From positions 1,837,501 to 1,901,500 of the forward strand of contig JAWNZC010000285.1 of NCBI GenBank assembly GCA_035771165.1: a stretch of DNA of 64,000 nt, written 5' to 3'. Every line of letters begins with the position of its first letter. Positions within the stretch are counted from its first letter, which is position 1. Source of the stretch: Paragorgia papillata. Its lineage: Eukaryota > Cnidaria > Anthozoa > Scleralcyonacea > Coralliidae. This document shows positions 29,941-39,701 of this stretch, in pieces. The notes under the pieces were generated by a model that saw only the letters and a program-made list of their open reading frames with translations, did not search any database and had not been told where the DNA came from. A program made the position numbers and the translations under genes.

Positions 29941-31172
29941 ATAAAACAAGATGATATTACTTGGAAATGGATTTTCACAATGATTCCATCATTTCGTAAT
30001 TTTCGTAATCGTTATTTTGGATATCTCTACTGTGTATTGGTTTGTTTCATTTATATTCTGGTGGATTTACAAAATTAATTCAAAGAGAAGAAGAAGATGA
30101 AAAATCAGCACATGGATGTGGAGAACCCTACCCGTTTTGGTTGTTTAATGGAACTCCTAATAAAATGTATAAAATTGAAAAATAATTTTTACCTTACGTG
30201 ACTGTATCGAATGGTGTTAATTACTTTTTAGTACCTGACATTAACGATAGTGATGATAAATGGTGTGTAAAATACGATCGAGATCTAGCAGAATTTATAT
30301 TATTTCGTGACAATAGATTTCTTTTTTCTTTTTTTCCAAAAAAATCCGTAGTTAATGAATATTATTTTCAAATGCTAAGATGTAATTTTGAAAATTTTGA
30401 AAATGAAAAAATCCCGCAAAACTGGTTTAATATTTTAATATGTAAAAGACTTTCAAAACCTCCAATGATAAATACACCCTTCACAGCATGTTTATACAAA
30501 GGAAGATGTTTGGAAGAAAAAACATTTAACATCTATACATTATTATACAATGTTATTTCAAACAAAAATTATTTGAAAGTTTGTTTTTTTCTATTTTCTC
30601 TAGCTCCAAATCTTTTTTATCAAACCGTTGAGTGTTTCAACTGTGAATGTAATATAAGCGAAGTATATAATTTAGTATTGTGTTTCTTATGTTATTGTGA
30701 TGCTCATAATCCAACCGGTGTATTAAAACGAAATCGAAGATACTCGTACAATTCTCAATTAATGGTAACACATATACGACTATTTGGAGGACTTGGTAGT
30801 ATAAGTTGTAAATATAAAAATTGCCGACAACAAGGTAAATCTCCTGAAATAAATAAAGGATACGAAATTTACGAAATTGATATGCTATCTGACGAGCAAA
30901 TAGAAATAGAAAAAAAACAAAAAATAATTTACTCGCGCGAACCGCAAACTTATCATCATTGTAATGAACATAATGAAAGCGTTGACGGAAATGAAATCGA
31001 ATTTTTTACTCGTAATGATAATTTCTTTAAAATCATGGCGTTAGCTAATTTTGATGACATTTATTTAGCCGTTAATAGTATGATTCGAAATTTATCATCA
31101 AAAACTACTGATCAATTCAAAGAAGATTTTCAAAAATATAAATACAATAATAATAATGATTTATTACTGTAG
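29827..31172 (+). pseudogene. Right-arm copy of the large arm protein, broken
   Basis: Paralogue of 8672-9831, better preserved. It opens with the 60-bp duplicated segment, shifts near 30030 (into YSGGFTKLIQREEEDE..GEPYPFWLFNG), hits TAA just before 30187, then is open from about 30190 to 31172. Landmarks: PYVTVSNGVNYFLVPDIND, then CLYKGRC, FYQTVECFNCECN, CFLCYCDAHNPTGVLKRN and CKYKNCRQQGK. Many Cys residues suggest metal binding. No known family. About 400 residues if intact. Confidence 0.65.
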
Positions 31173-31741
31173 CATATCATTTAATTTATTAAATGAAGAA
31201 ATGTAAATATCTCTATTTTTAAAAACAAAAATACTATTTTGTAATAATTCTAATTCTTTACATAAATTTTCATGTTGTTTAAATGTTTTTATTTTACAAG
31301 ATAAATTGTTACTTAATATAGCAAATAAAGTCTTTCCTACACGTCCATTACCGTCCGAAAACGGGTGGATATATTGTAATGAAAAATATACACGTGTTAT
31401 AATATTTTTACTTAAAGAATTCTTAATATAAAATTCGTCCAATAGTCTCATATATTCATCTATATATTCGGGTAAAGGAGGGCAATGATTTCCTATTATT
31501 CTTCTAAAATTGAATATTCACCTCCGTTTTTCATACAATATTTATGTAAAAAAATACATATTTCACTTATTTTCATTTTTTCCATTTTTTCTTTTTTTTT
31601 TAAATATAAAATATTAATTGCATTACTCAATTTTCCACAAGAATACCAAAAAAAACCATCACCCTCGTTTTCTTCCATTTTCACTACATCGTAAGCAAAA
31701 ATTTTAACTTTCAAATGAAATAATAATTCTTCTTTTTTCAT
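31164..31741 (-). pseudogene. Fic-domain protein, one frameshift
   Basis: Fic proteins transfer AMP or similar groups to target hydroxyls. The active-site motif HPFSDGNGRVGK is present (canonical HPFx[D/E]GNGRxxR; the last Arg is Lys here). Upstream is the CPPLPEYIDEYMRLLDEFY segment typical of Fic cores. The N-terminal part (31741 to 31496) is in another frame; the switch is at GAAGAATAATAGG near 31490. About 190 residues. I see no inhibitory (S/T)xxxE(G/N) helix. It overlaps the end of the convergent arm gene by a few bases. Confidence 0.8.
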
Positions 31742-31748
31742 TTTTTTT

Positions 31749-32150
31749 TTATTGAAAATAATATGTTGTTATTATCACCGATGACGCTAACAATGTCAAA
31801 AAAAATAAATCTTTTTTTAAATATTTTCTTTCTCTTCTTCTTTTAATTTCACGTTCAAAATAGTCTGTAGCTTTTAAATCTTTTACTGTCAATTCCACAA
31901 GAAATTCTACGTCTTCTTTCGATATTTTTCCGCTTTTTTCACAAATTAAAATTAATCCATAAAAAACGATAATTATTCCCTCATTCAGTTCGTCGTTGTT
32001 AAACCTTCGATAAATCTGATGTAACTGATTACAGTCGAATTCCATGTGTCTTACTATTGTTTCTTCCATTACCTTCAAAATTTGTTTTTCCAAATATCGA
32101 TTTTGATAGATAATCCCCTTATCTTTAAGTCGAGTAATAATAACAGTCAT
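31749..32150 (-). CDS. Tail-anchored helical protein, Bcl-2-like candidate
   Basis: Intact, 133 residues. All-helical; near residues 50-72 NDELNEGIIIVFYGLILICEK resembles the BH1 region of Bcl-2 proteins in spacing (acidic, N-x-G, hydrophobic, F-x-G, hydrophobic C). A basic stretch precedes a C-terminal membrane segment (LFFLTLLASSVIITTYYF), as in tail-anchored Bcl-2 proteins. A BH2 Trp is not evident. If true it would act at host mitochondrial or ER membranes. The ATG overlaps the stop of the upstream coiled-coil gene. Alternative: an unrelated tail-anchored viral membrane protein. Confidence 0.4.
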   Translation of the reverse strand: MTVIITRLKDKGIIYQNRYLEKQILKVMEETIVRHMEFDCNQLHQIYRRFNNDELNEGIIIVFYGLILICEKSGKISKEDVEFLVELTVKDLKATDYFEREIKRRRERKYLKKDLFFLTLLASSVIITTYYFQ

Positions 32151-33128
32151 CTTACTTTCTTTTTTTCTGATTTTTTTAATTCGTTTCTGTATCTACTCTC
32201 CATTAACTCAATATCAATTAAACATTCTTTTATAGCAGTTTGTTTATCTATTTTTTTTTTTAATCATAAAAAGACGTCTTAATTCTTTAAATTTATTTTC
32301 TGCAGCAACTATAATATCGCTATTTGTTTTTGTATATATTGGAAATTCTAATATTTTAACTTGTTTTTTAGTTAATAATAATTTTCTAAGATAATATTTT
32401 TCTTTTTTTTTCTTGTCTTGTTCGAAGATTTCATCATCTTCTTCTTCTTCTTGTTCTTGTTCTTCAAATGCAGCCCTTAACAAATCTAAATTTTTACCTT
32501 TTTTTGGCATTTTAAATTCAATGAATACCGAATCACTCCCTAAAGGATTAATTACTTTATGGGGTATAAATCCCGACGGTGGATGTTGAGGATGAGGATA
32601 TGTCGGAGGTGAGGGGCTCGTTTCTAACTCTTTCATTAGGGTGTCAAACGATGGAAGTGGATGTTCCTCTTGAAATGTTTCCATTCTTAACTCATGCTCG
32701 ATTAATCTCTGTCGTTGTTCTACTTCAAAATTGTATTCAATTAATTTCTTTTCTCTTTCTATCTCTTCTTCTTCTTCCCGTCTTCGCACCTCTTCCATAC
32801 GGCGAACCTCTTCTTCTTCCAGACGGCGACGTTCTCTTTCTTCTTCTTCCAAACGAACACGCTCCTGTTCTCTACGCTCTTCTTCCAAACGAGCACGCTC
32901 TTCTTCTTCCAAACGAACACGCTCTTCTTCTTCCAAACGAACACGTTCCTGTTCTCTACGCTCTTCTTCTAATCTTTTCTTTTCAACTAATACAAAATAA
33001 ATTAAAAAAACTATTTCCAAAAAAATTACATTTTATTCTACATTACCTCTATCTAAATCTTCAGCGGAATAACCAGATAACATTGTAACAAGTCTATCAA
33101 AACTTGATTTTGCTTCATTTGGGTCCAT
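32147..33128 (-). CDS. Long coiled-coil protein, candidate intron and one shift
   Basis: From ATG 33128: MDPNEAKSSFDRL.. (27 codons). Then an in-frame stop follows unless a 60-nt GT-AG segment (32987-33046) is removed, after which the frame continues into about 90 residues of R/E/L coiled coil built from repeated EEERVRLEEE-type units. Next come a Pro-rich segment (ETSPSPPTYPHPQHPPSG), MPKKGKNLDLLRAAFEEQ, an acidic run and a basic helical C-terminus. An A11 run near 32256 shifts frame for the last 40 residues. Possibly a structural or scaffold protein. Its stop overlaps the next ATG. Confidence 0.6.
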
Positions 33129-33360
33129 CACCAAAAAAATCTTACAACTAAATAAATAAAAATAATTTTCTTACTTTTTTATTTAAAATAAATCTCCAAA
33201 TACGTCATTATTTTTTTTATTATTTTTTTCAAAAAAACTTTTACACCATATATGGTATCAACTTCTCAATTCTAGTTCCTTCTGAATAGATTTAAAAGAG
33301 AAAAAAACAAATACTTAGAAAATCAATCACTACTTGGAAATCAATTAGTTGGAAACGAAA

Positions 33361-33903
33361 ATGAAAAAAAACAACAAATACTTGGAAATCAAACACTACT
33401 TGGAAAACGAAAAAAAAAAGGATAATATTTTAAAAGAAGCAGAAAATCATTTCAACAAAGAAGAACTGATCAAATCGAAAGATCATTACTGGTTAATGAA
33501 ACGTTTACAAAAGACTACGATAAAAATATGGGAGCACGGTGCAGACAAAACATTCTCAAGATTTTGTAGTGTAGAATTTTGTTTACGTGATTCTGAATTT
33601 TGTGGATTTTGTCATGACGACTGCAATAAAGATCAAGTTTGTTTATTTCCATCGTGTTCAACGTGTGTGAAAGAAATAATTAAAAAAAACGTTTTTCACT
33701 TAGAACTAGGAACAGTTCTTATCCAAACAGAAATCAATCAACTATTTTACTCGCCGTTGGTCATACCAAGTATTGATTATGAAACAAAATACAGACAATT
33801 AAACGAATATTATAAAAAACTAATTCCATTTTCTAACTCAATTAATAACCGATGTATAAGAAGACCAGTTAAACAACAACAACGATGGAATCATTGTCAG
33901 TGA
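33361..33903 (+). CDS. Cys-rich zinc-binding-like protein
   Basis: 180 residues from ATG 33361. Helical Lys-rich lead, then two Cys clusters (FCSVEFC...FCGFCHDDC, CLFPSCSTC), consistent with a small zinc module, then a beta/helical end. The last third is duplicated downstream as a non-coding remnant (34006-34110). Unknown function. Confidence 0.6.
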   Translation: MKKNNKYLEIKHYLENEKKKDNILKEAENHFNKEELIKSKDHYWLMKRLQKTTIKIWEHGADKTFSRFCSVEFCLRDSEFCGFCHDDCNKDQVCLFPSCSTCVKEIIKKNVFHLELGTVLIQTEINQLFYSPLVIPSIDYETKYRQLNEYYKKLIPFSNSINNRCIRRPVKQQQRWNHCQ

Positions 33904-34208
33904 AAGCCGATAACCAATGTAATATTTTCTTTAAGTTCTTAGCTAATGTATTTTGAACGAACGAATTATACAATAAACTTGTCCTGATTGTAATCTTTAT
34001 ACAAACAATTAAACGAATATTATAAAAAAACTAATTCCATTTTCTAACTCAATTAATAACCGACGTATAAGAAGACCAGTTAAACAACAACAACGATGGA
34101 ATCATTGTCAGTGAAAGCCGATAACCAATGTAATATTTTCTTTAAGTTCTTAGCTAGCGTATTTTGAACGAACGAACGAATTATACAATAAACTTGTCCT
34201 GATTGTAA
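33798..34208 (+). repeat. About 205-bp tandem duplication of a gene 3' end
   Basis: 33798-33997 (last codons plus 3' flank of the Cys-rich gene) and 34006-34208 are nearly identical, including the segment encoding NRxIRRPVKQQQRW and the following AACGAACGAATTATACAATAAACTTG tract. Confidence 0.9.
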
Positions 34209-34335
34209 TCTTTATTACTTCTTCTTCTTCGTTCCGTTTTTTGAATATGAGAGTAAAATGAATTATACAATAAACTCACCCTGGTTGAATCTTTATTACT
34301 TCTTCTTCGTTCCGTTTTTTGAATATAAGAGTAAA
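34180..34335 (+). repeat. Two-copy tandem repeat with CTTCTTCTTCGTTCCG
   Basis: GAATTATACAATAAAC..., an ATCTTTATTACTTCTTCTTC tract, then GTTCCGTTTTTTGAATATRAGAGTAAAATG repeats twice (about 34181-34260 and 34261-34337). Confidence 0.8.
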
Positions 34336-34337
34336 AT

Positions 34338-34870
34338 GCTGCTTCCAAGTATTTTTTTTTAATTCTACCCAATTAAAAAAAAAACACCTTATACTAACCC
34401 GATTAAAAAACCTTCCAGAATACCATTTCCAAGTACTAACCCGATTAAAAAAAAACTTTTTAACGCTATTTTCCAAGTATTTTTTTAAATTCTATAACTA
34501 ATCCGATTAAAACATAATACTTGGAAATAGATACTTAGAATGGGGTAAACAACATTCCAATGATCAAAAATAGAATACTTAGAAATCAAATACTTAGAAT
34601 TAGATCATTTTTGAGTAAACAACATTCCGATCATACCAATCATTAACCTTTAGACTTGGAAAAAATATAATACTTGGAAATAGATACTTAGAATGGCGTA
34701 AACAACATTCCAATGATCAAAAATAGAATACTTAGAAATCAAATACTTAGAAATAGATCATTTTTTTGAGTAAACAACATTCCAATCTTAGACTTGGAAA
34801 ATATAATAAATAGAACACTTAAAGCGCTTTTTTGAGTAAACATCGTCATTAACCTTAGACTGTTCATTAT
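34338..34870 (+). repeat. Non-coding tandem repeat array of ACTTGGAAA/ACTTAGAAT motifs
   Basis: No gene. A unit of roughly 155 bp (ATACTTGGAAATAGATACTTAGAATGG, GTAAACAACATTCC and onward) occurs at about 34515 and 34672, with a partial third copy from 34790. The short words ACTTGGAAA and ACTTAGAAA also pepper 33310-33400 and 34338-34500. Candidate recombination hotspot or regulatory array. Confidence 0.8.
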
Positions 34871-34882
34871 AAAATAAATAAA

Positions 34883-35149
34883 ATGGAGAACTACGACGAC
34901 TATATTATATACTACAACGAACTATGGGAGGAGGATGATACAGTCAGAGAAGACTGGGTGGTAAAAGATGAAAATACGACAACAGATGGCTGGTGGGTTA
35001 TGAAAATAACGAAGAACAACAGGATTAAAAAGATTCGATGTAGCAGAGATGCACGAAACTTTAAAGAAATCTACTTTCTTCTTTCCGAAGTTTGGGAGGT
35101 GAAAAAACCGTCAAGAAATCAAGAAGAAGAACAAAATCAAGAACAATAA
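34883..35149 (+). CDS. Small acidic protein
   Basis: 88 residues, ATG 34883 after an AT-rich TATAAAATAAATAAA leader. Acidic Tyr/Trp-rich start (YDDYIIYYNELWEEDD), a W-rich middle (TTDGWWVMKITKNNR) and a polar Gln/Glu tail. Unknown. Confidence 0.5.
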   Translation: MENYDDYIIYYNELWEEDDTVREDWVVKDENTTTDGWWVMKITKNNRIKKIRCSRDARNFKEIYFLLSEVWEVKKPSRNQEEEQNQEQ

Positions 35150-35379
35150 ACAGACAGACATGATTTCAACAAATAAACTGATTATAGTTTTATTTGTTAT
35201 ATATATATATTTTTTACATTACTTTTATTTTTATATCTCTTAGAAGAACTTCAAGACACTCGATATCGCGAAATGTTTTTTTACTATCCTAATTAATTAA
35301 ATCTCATTTCTACTACAACTAAATCATTTGTTCATTGTTGTCGTTATTCAGTTTTATTTATTTCTTGAATTGTCTCAAT

Positions 35380-35655
35380 TCATTCTTGTTGCTTTGTTCT
35401 TCTGTCCAACACCACTTCCCGACCATCTTTCAAATGCACGACAGTTTTTTCATCATAGTCGCAATAACAACAGCCGCCATCTTGCTGTTTAGCTTCTTCT
35501 CCGTTCACTCTTTTATTCAGTTCATCGGCGCTATGCTCCTGAGAATAATGTATAAACAAACAAAAAACAATAATTGTAGCAGCATACAGATATACAAATT
35601 TCCACATATTGGTTTGAAATATTTCAAAGAAACACGCAAGCAATGTTAAAAACAT
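35380..35655 (-). CDS. Two-pass membrane protein with Cys-rich tail
   Basis: About 91 residues from ATG 35655. Two hydrophobic segments (MFLTLLACFFEIF and VYLYAATIIVFCLFIHY), then a hydrophilic tail with GGCCYCDYDEK and VVHLKDGREVVLDRR. The opposite strand is also open but its translation looks like a shadow. Possibly a small viral membrane protein. Confidence 0.5.
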   Translation of the reverse strand: MFLTLLACFFEIFQTNMWKFVYLYAATIIVFCLFIHYSQEHSADELNKRVNGEEAKQQDGGCCYCDYDEKTVVHLKDGREVVLDRRTKQQE

Positions 35656-35832
35656 AACAAAGTAAAAAACCAAAAAGCATTCACGCTTTTATAATTTCCA
35701 AAATCACTTAAAAATACTAAATTAATAATTCCAAAAAGCCCAAATAAGGTGATAAAAGATTAAAAAAGCATAAAAAACATAGAAAACAACGGGTGTCTAT
35801 AATCCGTTCACTCACTCACTCAGACAATCAAA

Positions 35833-36498
35833 ATGGAGAACATCGAACAATCATTTAATAAAGAAAAATGTGATATCTGTACCAACGCGTTTAAAATAAT
35901 ACCTGTTGGACTACTACACAAATGGAAGAGTACTTATCGACATTATCTACACACCATTTCAAATGAATTATCACCATCATATCCCTATTTTAAATTTGCT
36001 TTAATCTTCTTCACTGAAACAGAATTTTATCATTGGTTGAATACTACTACAGGAGGTTTTACTTATGATGAACACTACGTTATGGTGTACAAGCCATCAG
36101 GACGTCACGCTCTATTTTTAACAGAAAACTTCGATGAACACTGTATTAAACTATCAACACAAACATGTCTTAAATGGATTACTGCTGCTGTAGAACGACA
36201 ACACGCTATCTCAGATTATAATCTTACACCCGGATTTGAAAGTAGCTTTTTAATTGAACTAGCAGTACAAATAAAAAATAAATATAAATGTGAAAAAATT
36301 CTAAGACTTATATTTTCACTTTCATACAAACACATAAATAAAAATAATTATGAAAAAACTATAGCAAAAAGGAAAAGAAAACGTAACGAAGAAGAAGAAG
36401 AAATTATCATTGAAAGTAAGAACAAAATACCTTTTTTTTACCTCTCTTTCTCTTCTCAAAGCAATAACTTGCTCAATCACATATTTCTGGTTTTTTAG
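35833..36498 (+). CDS. Arm paralogue 'INE(Q/T)SFNKEKC' copy 1
   Basis: 221 residues. N-terminal CDICTNAF zinc-knuckle-like Cys pair, then HKWKSTYRHYLHTISNE, FETEFYHW and LKWITAAVERQ. Closely matches 38768-39350 along its length (SFNKEKC.ICTN.F...P.G..HKW..TY.HYL...). The last 30 residues past RKRKRNEEEEE may be out of the natural frame or unspliced. No known domain. An intact homologue of the transposon-split copy. Confidence 0.65.
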   Translation: MENIEQSFNKEKCDICTNAFKIIPVGLLHKWKSTYRHYLHTISNELSPSYPYFKFALIFFTETEFYHWLNTTTGGFTYDEHYVMVYKPSGRHALFLTENFDEHCIKLSTQTCLKWITAAVERQHAISDYNLTPGFESSFLIELAVQIKNKYKCEKILRLIFSLSYKHINKNNYEKTIAKRKRKRNEEEEEIIIESKNKIPFFYLSFSSQSNNLLNHIFLVF

Positions 36499-36595
36499 TA
36501 ATTCGTTCTGTTTTTTTTAATAATTCGTTTTCTTCACTATTTAATTCCTCTAAATTATCAAGCAATTTTTTTTCCTGTCTCTCCCACTCAACCAT
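36473..36595 (-). CDS. Short relative of the 39347-39676 gene
   Basis: 40 residues, MVEWERQEKKLLDNLEELN... to a TGA. The opening M-x-E-W-E-K/R and spacing match MDEWEKTNRFFDIEQLN of the second cassette, so this is a truncated or diverged copy. It supports duplication of the whole cassette. Confidence 0.4.
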   Translation of the reverse strand: MVEWERQEKKLLDNLEELNSEENELLKKTERITKKPEICD

Positions 36596-36740
36596 TCTCG
36601 TAAAAATAAATTACCTTCATAAGCTCCTCGAAACTTATAGTTTTCGTTGAATCTTCTTTACATCTATTAAACAATTCCCTCATAACTTCAGGGTTATTAT
36701 TCAGATAAATAGCAAGATTAGAAACAACAGCTCTCTCCAT
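36588..36740 (-). CDS. Small helical protein
   Basis: 50 residues from ATG 36740: MERAVVSNLAIYLNNNPEVM... Overlaps the next small gene by 8 bp. A donor-like AAGGTAATTT within it leaves open that it is an exon. Unknown. Confidence 0.35.
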   Translation of the reverse strand: MERAVVSNLAIYLNNNPEVMRELFNRCKEDSTKTISFEELMKVIYFYENG

Positions 36741-36824
36741 TTCTTCAAAGTAAATATTTTTTTTTATTTTCTCACTATTATATAATATATATTCTCAGTT
36801 TGTTTGTTTTTTCTCCTTTTATAG

Positions 36825-37280
36825 ATGTGTGATCCTTTCTGTATTGTCTGTTCCCGCGAAATTACACACAAAAATCGACAATACTTTTACTGCTGTCCTG
36901 AATGTGAATATTCCATCATCTTTTGTAAAGATTGCAAAGAAGATGATAATAAAATCAGAACTATGGTATTCGATAGATGTGATTTTACTGGAAATATGAA
37001 ATGTAGAAATCGACAACTGCGCTGGTGGCGAAAATATTTTTCAGACAAAACTGCAGAATATAAAACTTTAGATGAAATTAAAAAAAATTACTTTGGAAAC
37101 ATAGATGTAGAAATAAAAATAAAAAATGAAATAAATTTTTTTTACCTTATAAGGAAAAAAAAAACCATTAAAGAAACGGAGTTTTATAATTTCTTTTTAC
37201 ACATCACAAAAAATGGAGACCATCGAAACCCAGACTGGAAACTTTGTAGTGCGCACGGAAGATCTTCCGTGCGCACTTGA
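36825..37280 (+). CDS. Cys-rich zinc-ribbon-like protein, cassette copy 1
   Basis: From ATG 36825. CIVCSR, then YCCPECEYSIIFCKDCK, then MKCRNRQLRWWRKYF. The same Cys spacing and K(C)xNRQxRWxxRYF signature occur at 39702-39902. After residue about 115 the frame crosses the start of the next gene and the transposon TIR, so the true end is probably earlier. Likely a small zinc-binding protein. Confidence 0.6.
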   Translation: MCDPFCIVCSREITHKNRQYFYCCPECEYSIIFCKDCKEDDNKIRTMVFDRCDFTGNMKCRNRQLRWWRKYFSDKTAEYKTLDEIKKNYFGNIDVEIKIKNEINFFYLIRKKKTIKETEFYNFFLHITKNGDHRNPDWKLCSAHGRSSVRT

Positions 37281-39350
37281 AAATCCACGTGCGCAATTTT
37301 GTCTGCGGAGCGCCGCGCGCGCACGCAAAAAAACAGCAAGCGCGCGCTGGATAAGTTCGACGTCTCTCTCACAAGAGGGGAGGAATTCACTGCCGTACTG
37401 AAGGAAGATTGCATTATCAAATCTCTCTACAATGATCCCGAGTTCTACCAATCTGTTGGCCGTGAGTTTTGCGTCATTTTCGACATAATGTACTCAAAAG
37501 CAGGCACAGAAGCTATCACAGAGTCATTTTACCGAGTTATGGAAACTCAAGAAATGGACGGTGGCCAAAGTCATGATGTTCTTTCTTTGAGAGCAAAGGT
37601 CGACTGGTCTCTTCCTTCAGTTAGTATTGCAGTGCGAAGCAGCACTTGATGGTACAGCTGACCTTTATATAAATGGTGACAAAGAAAGAGGCCTGAAACG
37701 ACATTATCTTCGTGTGTACAAGGACCAAAGATCCATGAAGAAAAGCAGTGAACTGTCCAAGGTCTTGGCACGTCATGCTGAAAAGAAGGCAAGACTTCCC
37801 TTTCTTCTTTGAAAATGAACCATTAACTGGAACAGTTTAAACTTTGAACATTCCTTTAATACTTTATGCAACGTATTATGTGAACTGTCTTGAATATTAT
37901 ATATCTAGTATTATGAGTTTATTTAATTATTTCTTGCAGTTTTGTTGTATGATGATCGAAGCAACGTTCTGAAAAGCAGAATTTAGAAAGTTATATCTAT
38001 TAAAGTGTACATAATAAATACAGCCATTTGCTTTCACTGAGTGCAAACCGCGACTTTGGAGTTTGGAATTGTTTAACGTTTAAAGCCTAAAGCTACGGTT
38101 ACACATGCCGATTTGTGTCGCCGACTTCTTTTGCAATGGCGTTGCGAGATAAATCGGGCACCTGCATGCTACCGCTACACACGTCGATTTGTGTTGCATT
38201 GCAAGTTTTGACCACAAAACAAAAACTTGCAATGCTTCGGTAATGCCAAAATTGGCGTTGCATGTCGTTGCACGTTGTGTTACACCGTTACACAATACAC
38301 ACGAACGCCGATTTATCTTGCGACACAAATCGGCGTGTGTAATCGGGGCTTAAGCTTAACGTTTAAATAAGGCATTTCTCTCATTTTAACAAATAAGTTC
38401 TTAATGATCTCACTTCACAGTGACCTTTGTACAATGGGAACATTAAATCTGATTGGTTAAAACGAGAGAAAGGCTTCATTCAATCGTTAAGTTACTCAAA
38501 AAATGTTTGCGGTTTGTGCTTAGATGCAAATGGCTGTATCTTATGAGTACAATTTTAGTGTGTGTTTGTGTATCTTATTATGCAGAGGCAGCAGAGCCCA
38601 CAGTCCTGCAATAACTGATTAGTGGTAATTACCCCCCGCCCCCCCCCCGACTTTACGTGCAGAAGACCAAGCGTTGCGTGCGCAACACCAAGTGTTACGT
38701 GCGCATAATTTTGCGACAAAAAGTTCTTCCGTGCGCATGTAACAAAGTTTCCAGTCTGGATCGAAACATCATTTAACAAAGAGAAATGTTCTATTTGTAC
38801 AAATAATTTTGAAAGACTACCGGCAGGACAAATGCACAAATGGCGGGATACTTATCAACATTATCTATACAGCTTGACAAATGAAACAACACATGCATAT
38901 CCGTTATTGAAGTATGCTATAAACTTCCCAACTAAACTCGAATTCAGAAATTGGTGTATAACAAAAAGATTTCCTAATTCAGAAGAAGAAAACTACGTTA
39001 CAGTCTATAAAGAAGTTCAAATACATACTCTATTTACAACGAAAAACTACGATGTCGAACAGAGCATTGAACTGAATACACACGTTTGTCTTCGATGGAT
39101 TATGTATACTATATTATGTATACAAACTGAAGGAGCCGAATTTGACTATCAACTTACAACGCAAGTTGAATGTAGTTTTTTAATTGAACTTACAATAGAG
39201 ATGACAGATACAATAAAATGTGAGAAAATTCTAAAACTTTTATTATCAATTTCATGTAAACATAAAAAAAACTATGAAAGTTTTATAGCAAAAAGAAGAG
39301 ATAAAAGGAAACAAGAAACAGCAGAAATCTTAGCAACTATTGATACTTAA
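37213..39350 (+). pseudogene. Arm paralogue copy 2, split by a transposon after codon 5
   Basis: ATG 37213 starts METIE, then the transposon at 37230-38759 intervenes. The coding region resumes at 38768 (SFNKEKCSICTNNF) and continues open to 39350 (ends RDKRKQETAEILATIDT). The duplicated ATCGAAAC falls exactly where the frames meet. Homologous to 35833-36498 over its length. Before insertion it was an intact gene of about 200 residues. Function unknown. Confidence 0.85.
37230..38759. mobile_element. 1.5-kb DNA transposon with 8-bp target duplication
   Basis: Ends CCAGACTGGAAACTTTGT in inverted orientation; ATCGAAAC at 37222-37229 and 38760-38767. Just inside the left end is a palindrome GTGCGCACGGAAGATCTTCCGTGCGCAC. 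An 8-bp duplication points to hAT or P superfamilies. Inside, 37299-37812 holds a broken coding remnant (VGREFCVIFDIMYSKAGTEA..., then ...TADLYINGDKERGLKRHYL in a shifted frame) that looks like a transposon-derived protein end. Probably non-autonomous. Confidence 0.9.
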
Positions 39351-39676
39351 TGAAATATAATTTTTTTTTTTACCTCTTTCAATTGTAATGTATAATCTTC
39401 ATAAAACACAACTTTTCCCAAAAACTTATCAAAATTATTTTTGGTCAACTCATCAGTAGTCCAGAAATAACCCAAAGGACAAGTTGGTTTTTCTGGATCT
39501 TTAGCGACCACTTCAAAAAAAAGTACCATTGGTTTTTCTTCTTCACTATTGTCATCTCCTGGGATATCAATATTTTTCCCACCACGTAAAATCAAATCAT
39601 TATTGGGATAAAATTCGCGAAAAAAATTCAATTGTTCGATGTCAAAGAACCTATTCGTCTTCTCCCACTCATCCAT
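39347..39676 (-). CDS. 109-residue protein, cassette copy 2
   Basis: MDEWEKTNRFFDIEQLN opening shared with the 36595 minus gene. Then a beta-rich middle (PMVLFFEVVAKDPEKPTCPLGYFW). Stops four bases into the convergent gene. A donor-like GAGGTAAAAA near its end leaves open a spliced tail. Unknown. Confidence 0.5.
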   Translation of the reverse strand: MDEWEKTNRFFDIEQLNFFREFYPNNDLILRGGKNIDIPGDDNSEEEKPMVLFFEVVAKDPEKPTCPLGYFWTTDELTKNNFDKFLGKVVFYEDYTLQLKEVKKKIIFH

Positions 39677-39701
39677 CGTGAAAGAATAAAAAGAAAGAAA
39701 G

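Noticed and set aside
32579..33088. Plus-strand open frames opposite the coiled-coil gene
   Set aside because: Shadow frames with repetitive Ser or Leu content; the minus strand explains them.
35335..35649. Plus-strand hydrophobic frame
   Set aside because: Opposite strand carries a more convincing two-TM gene with a hydrophilic tail; the plus frame looks like its shadow.
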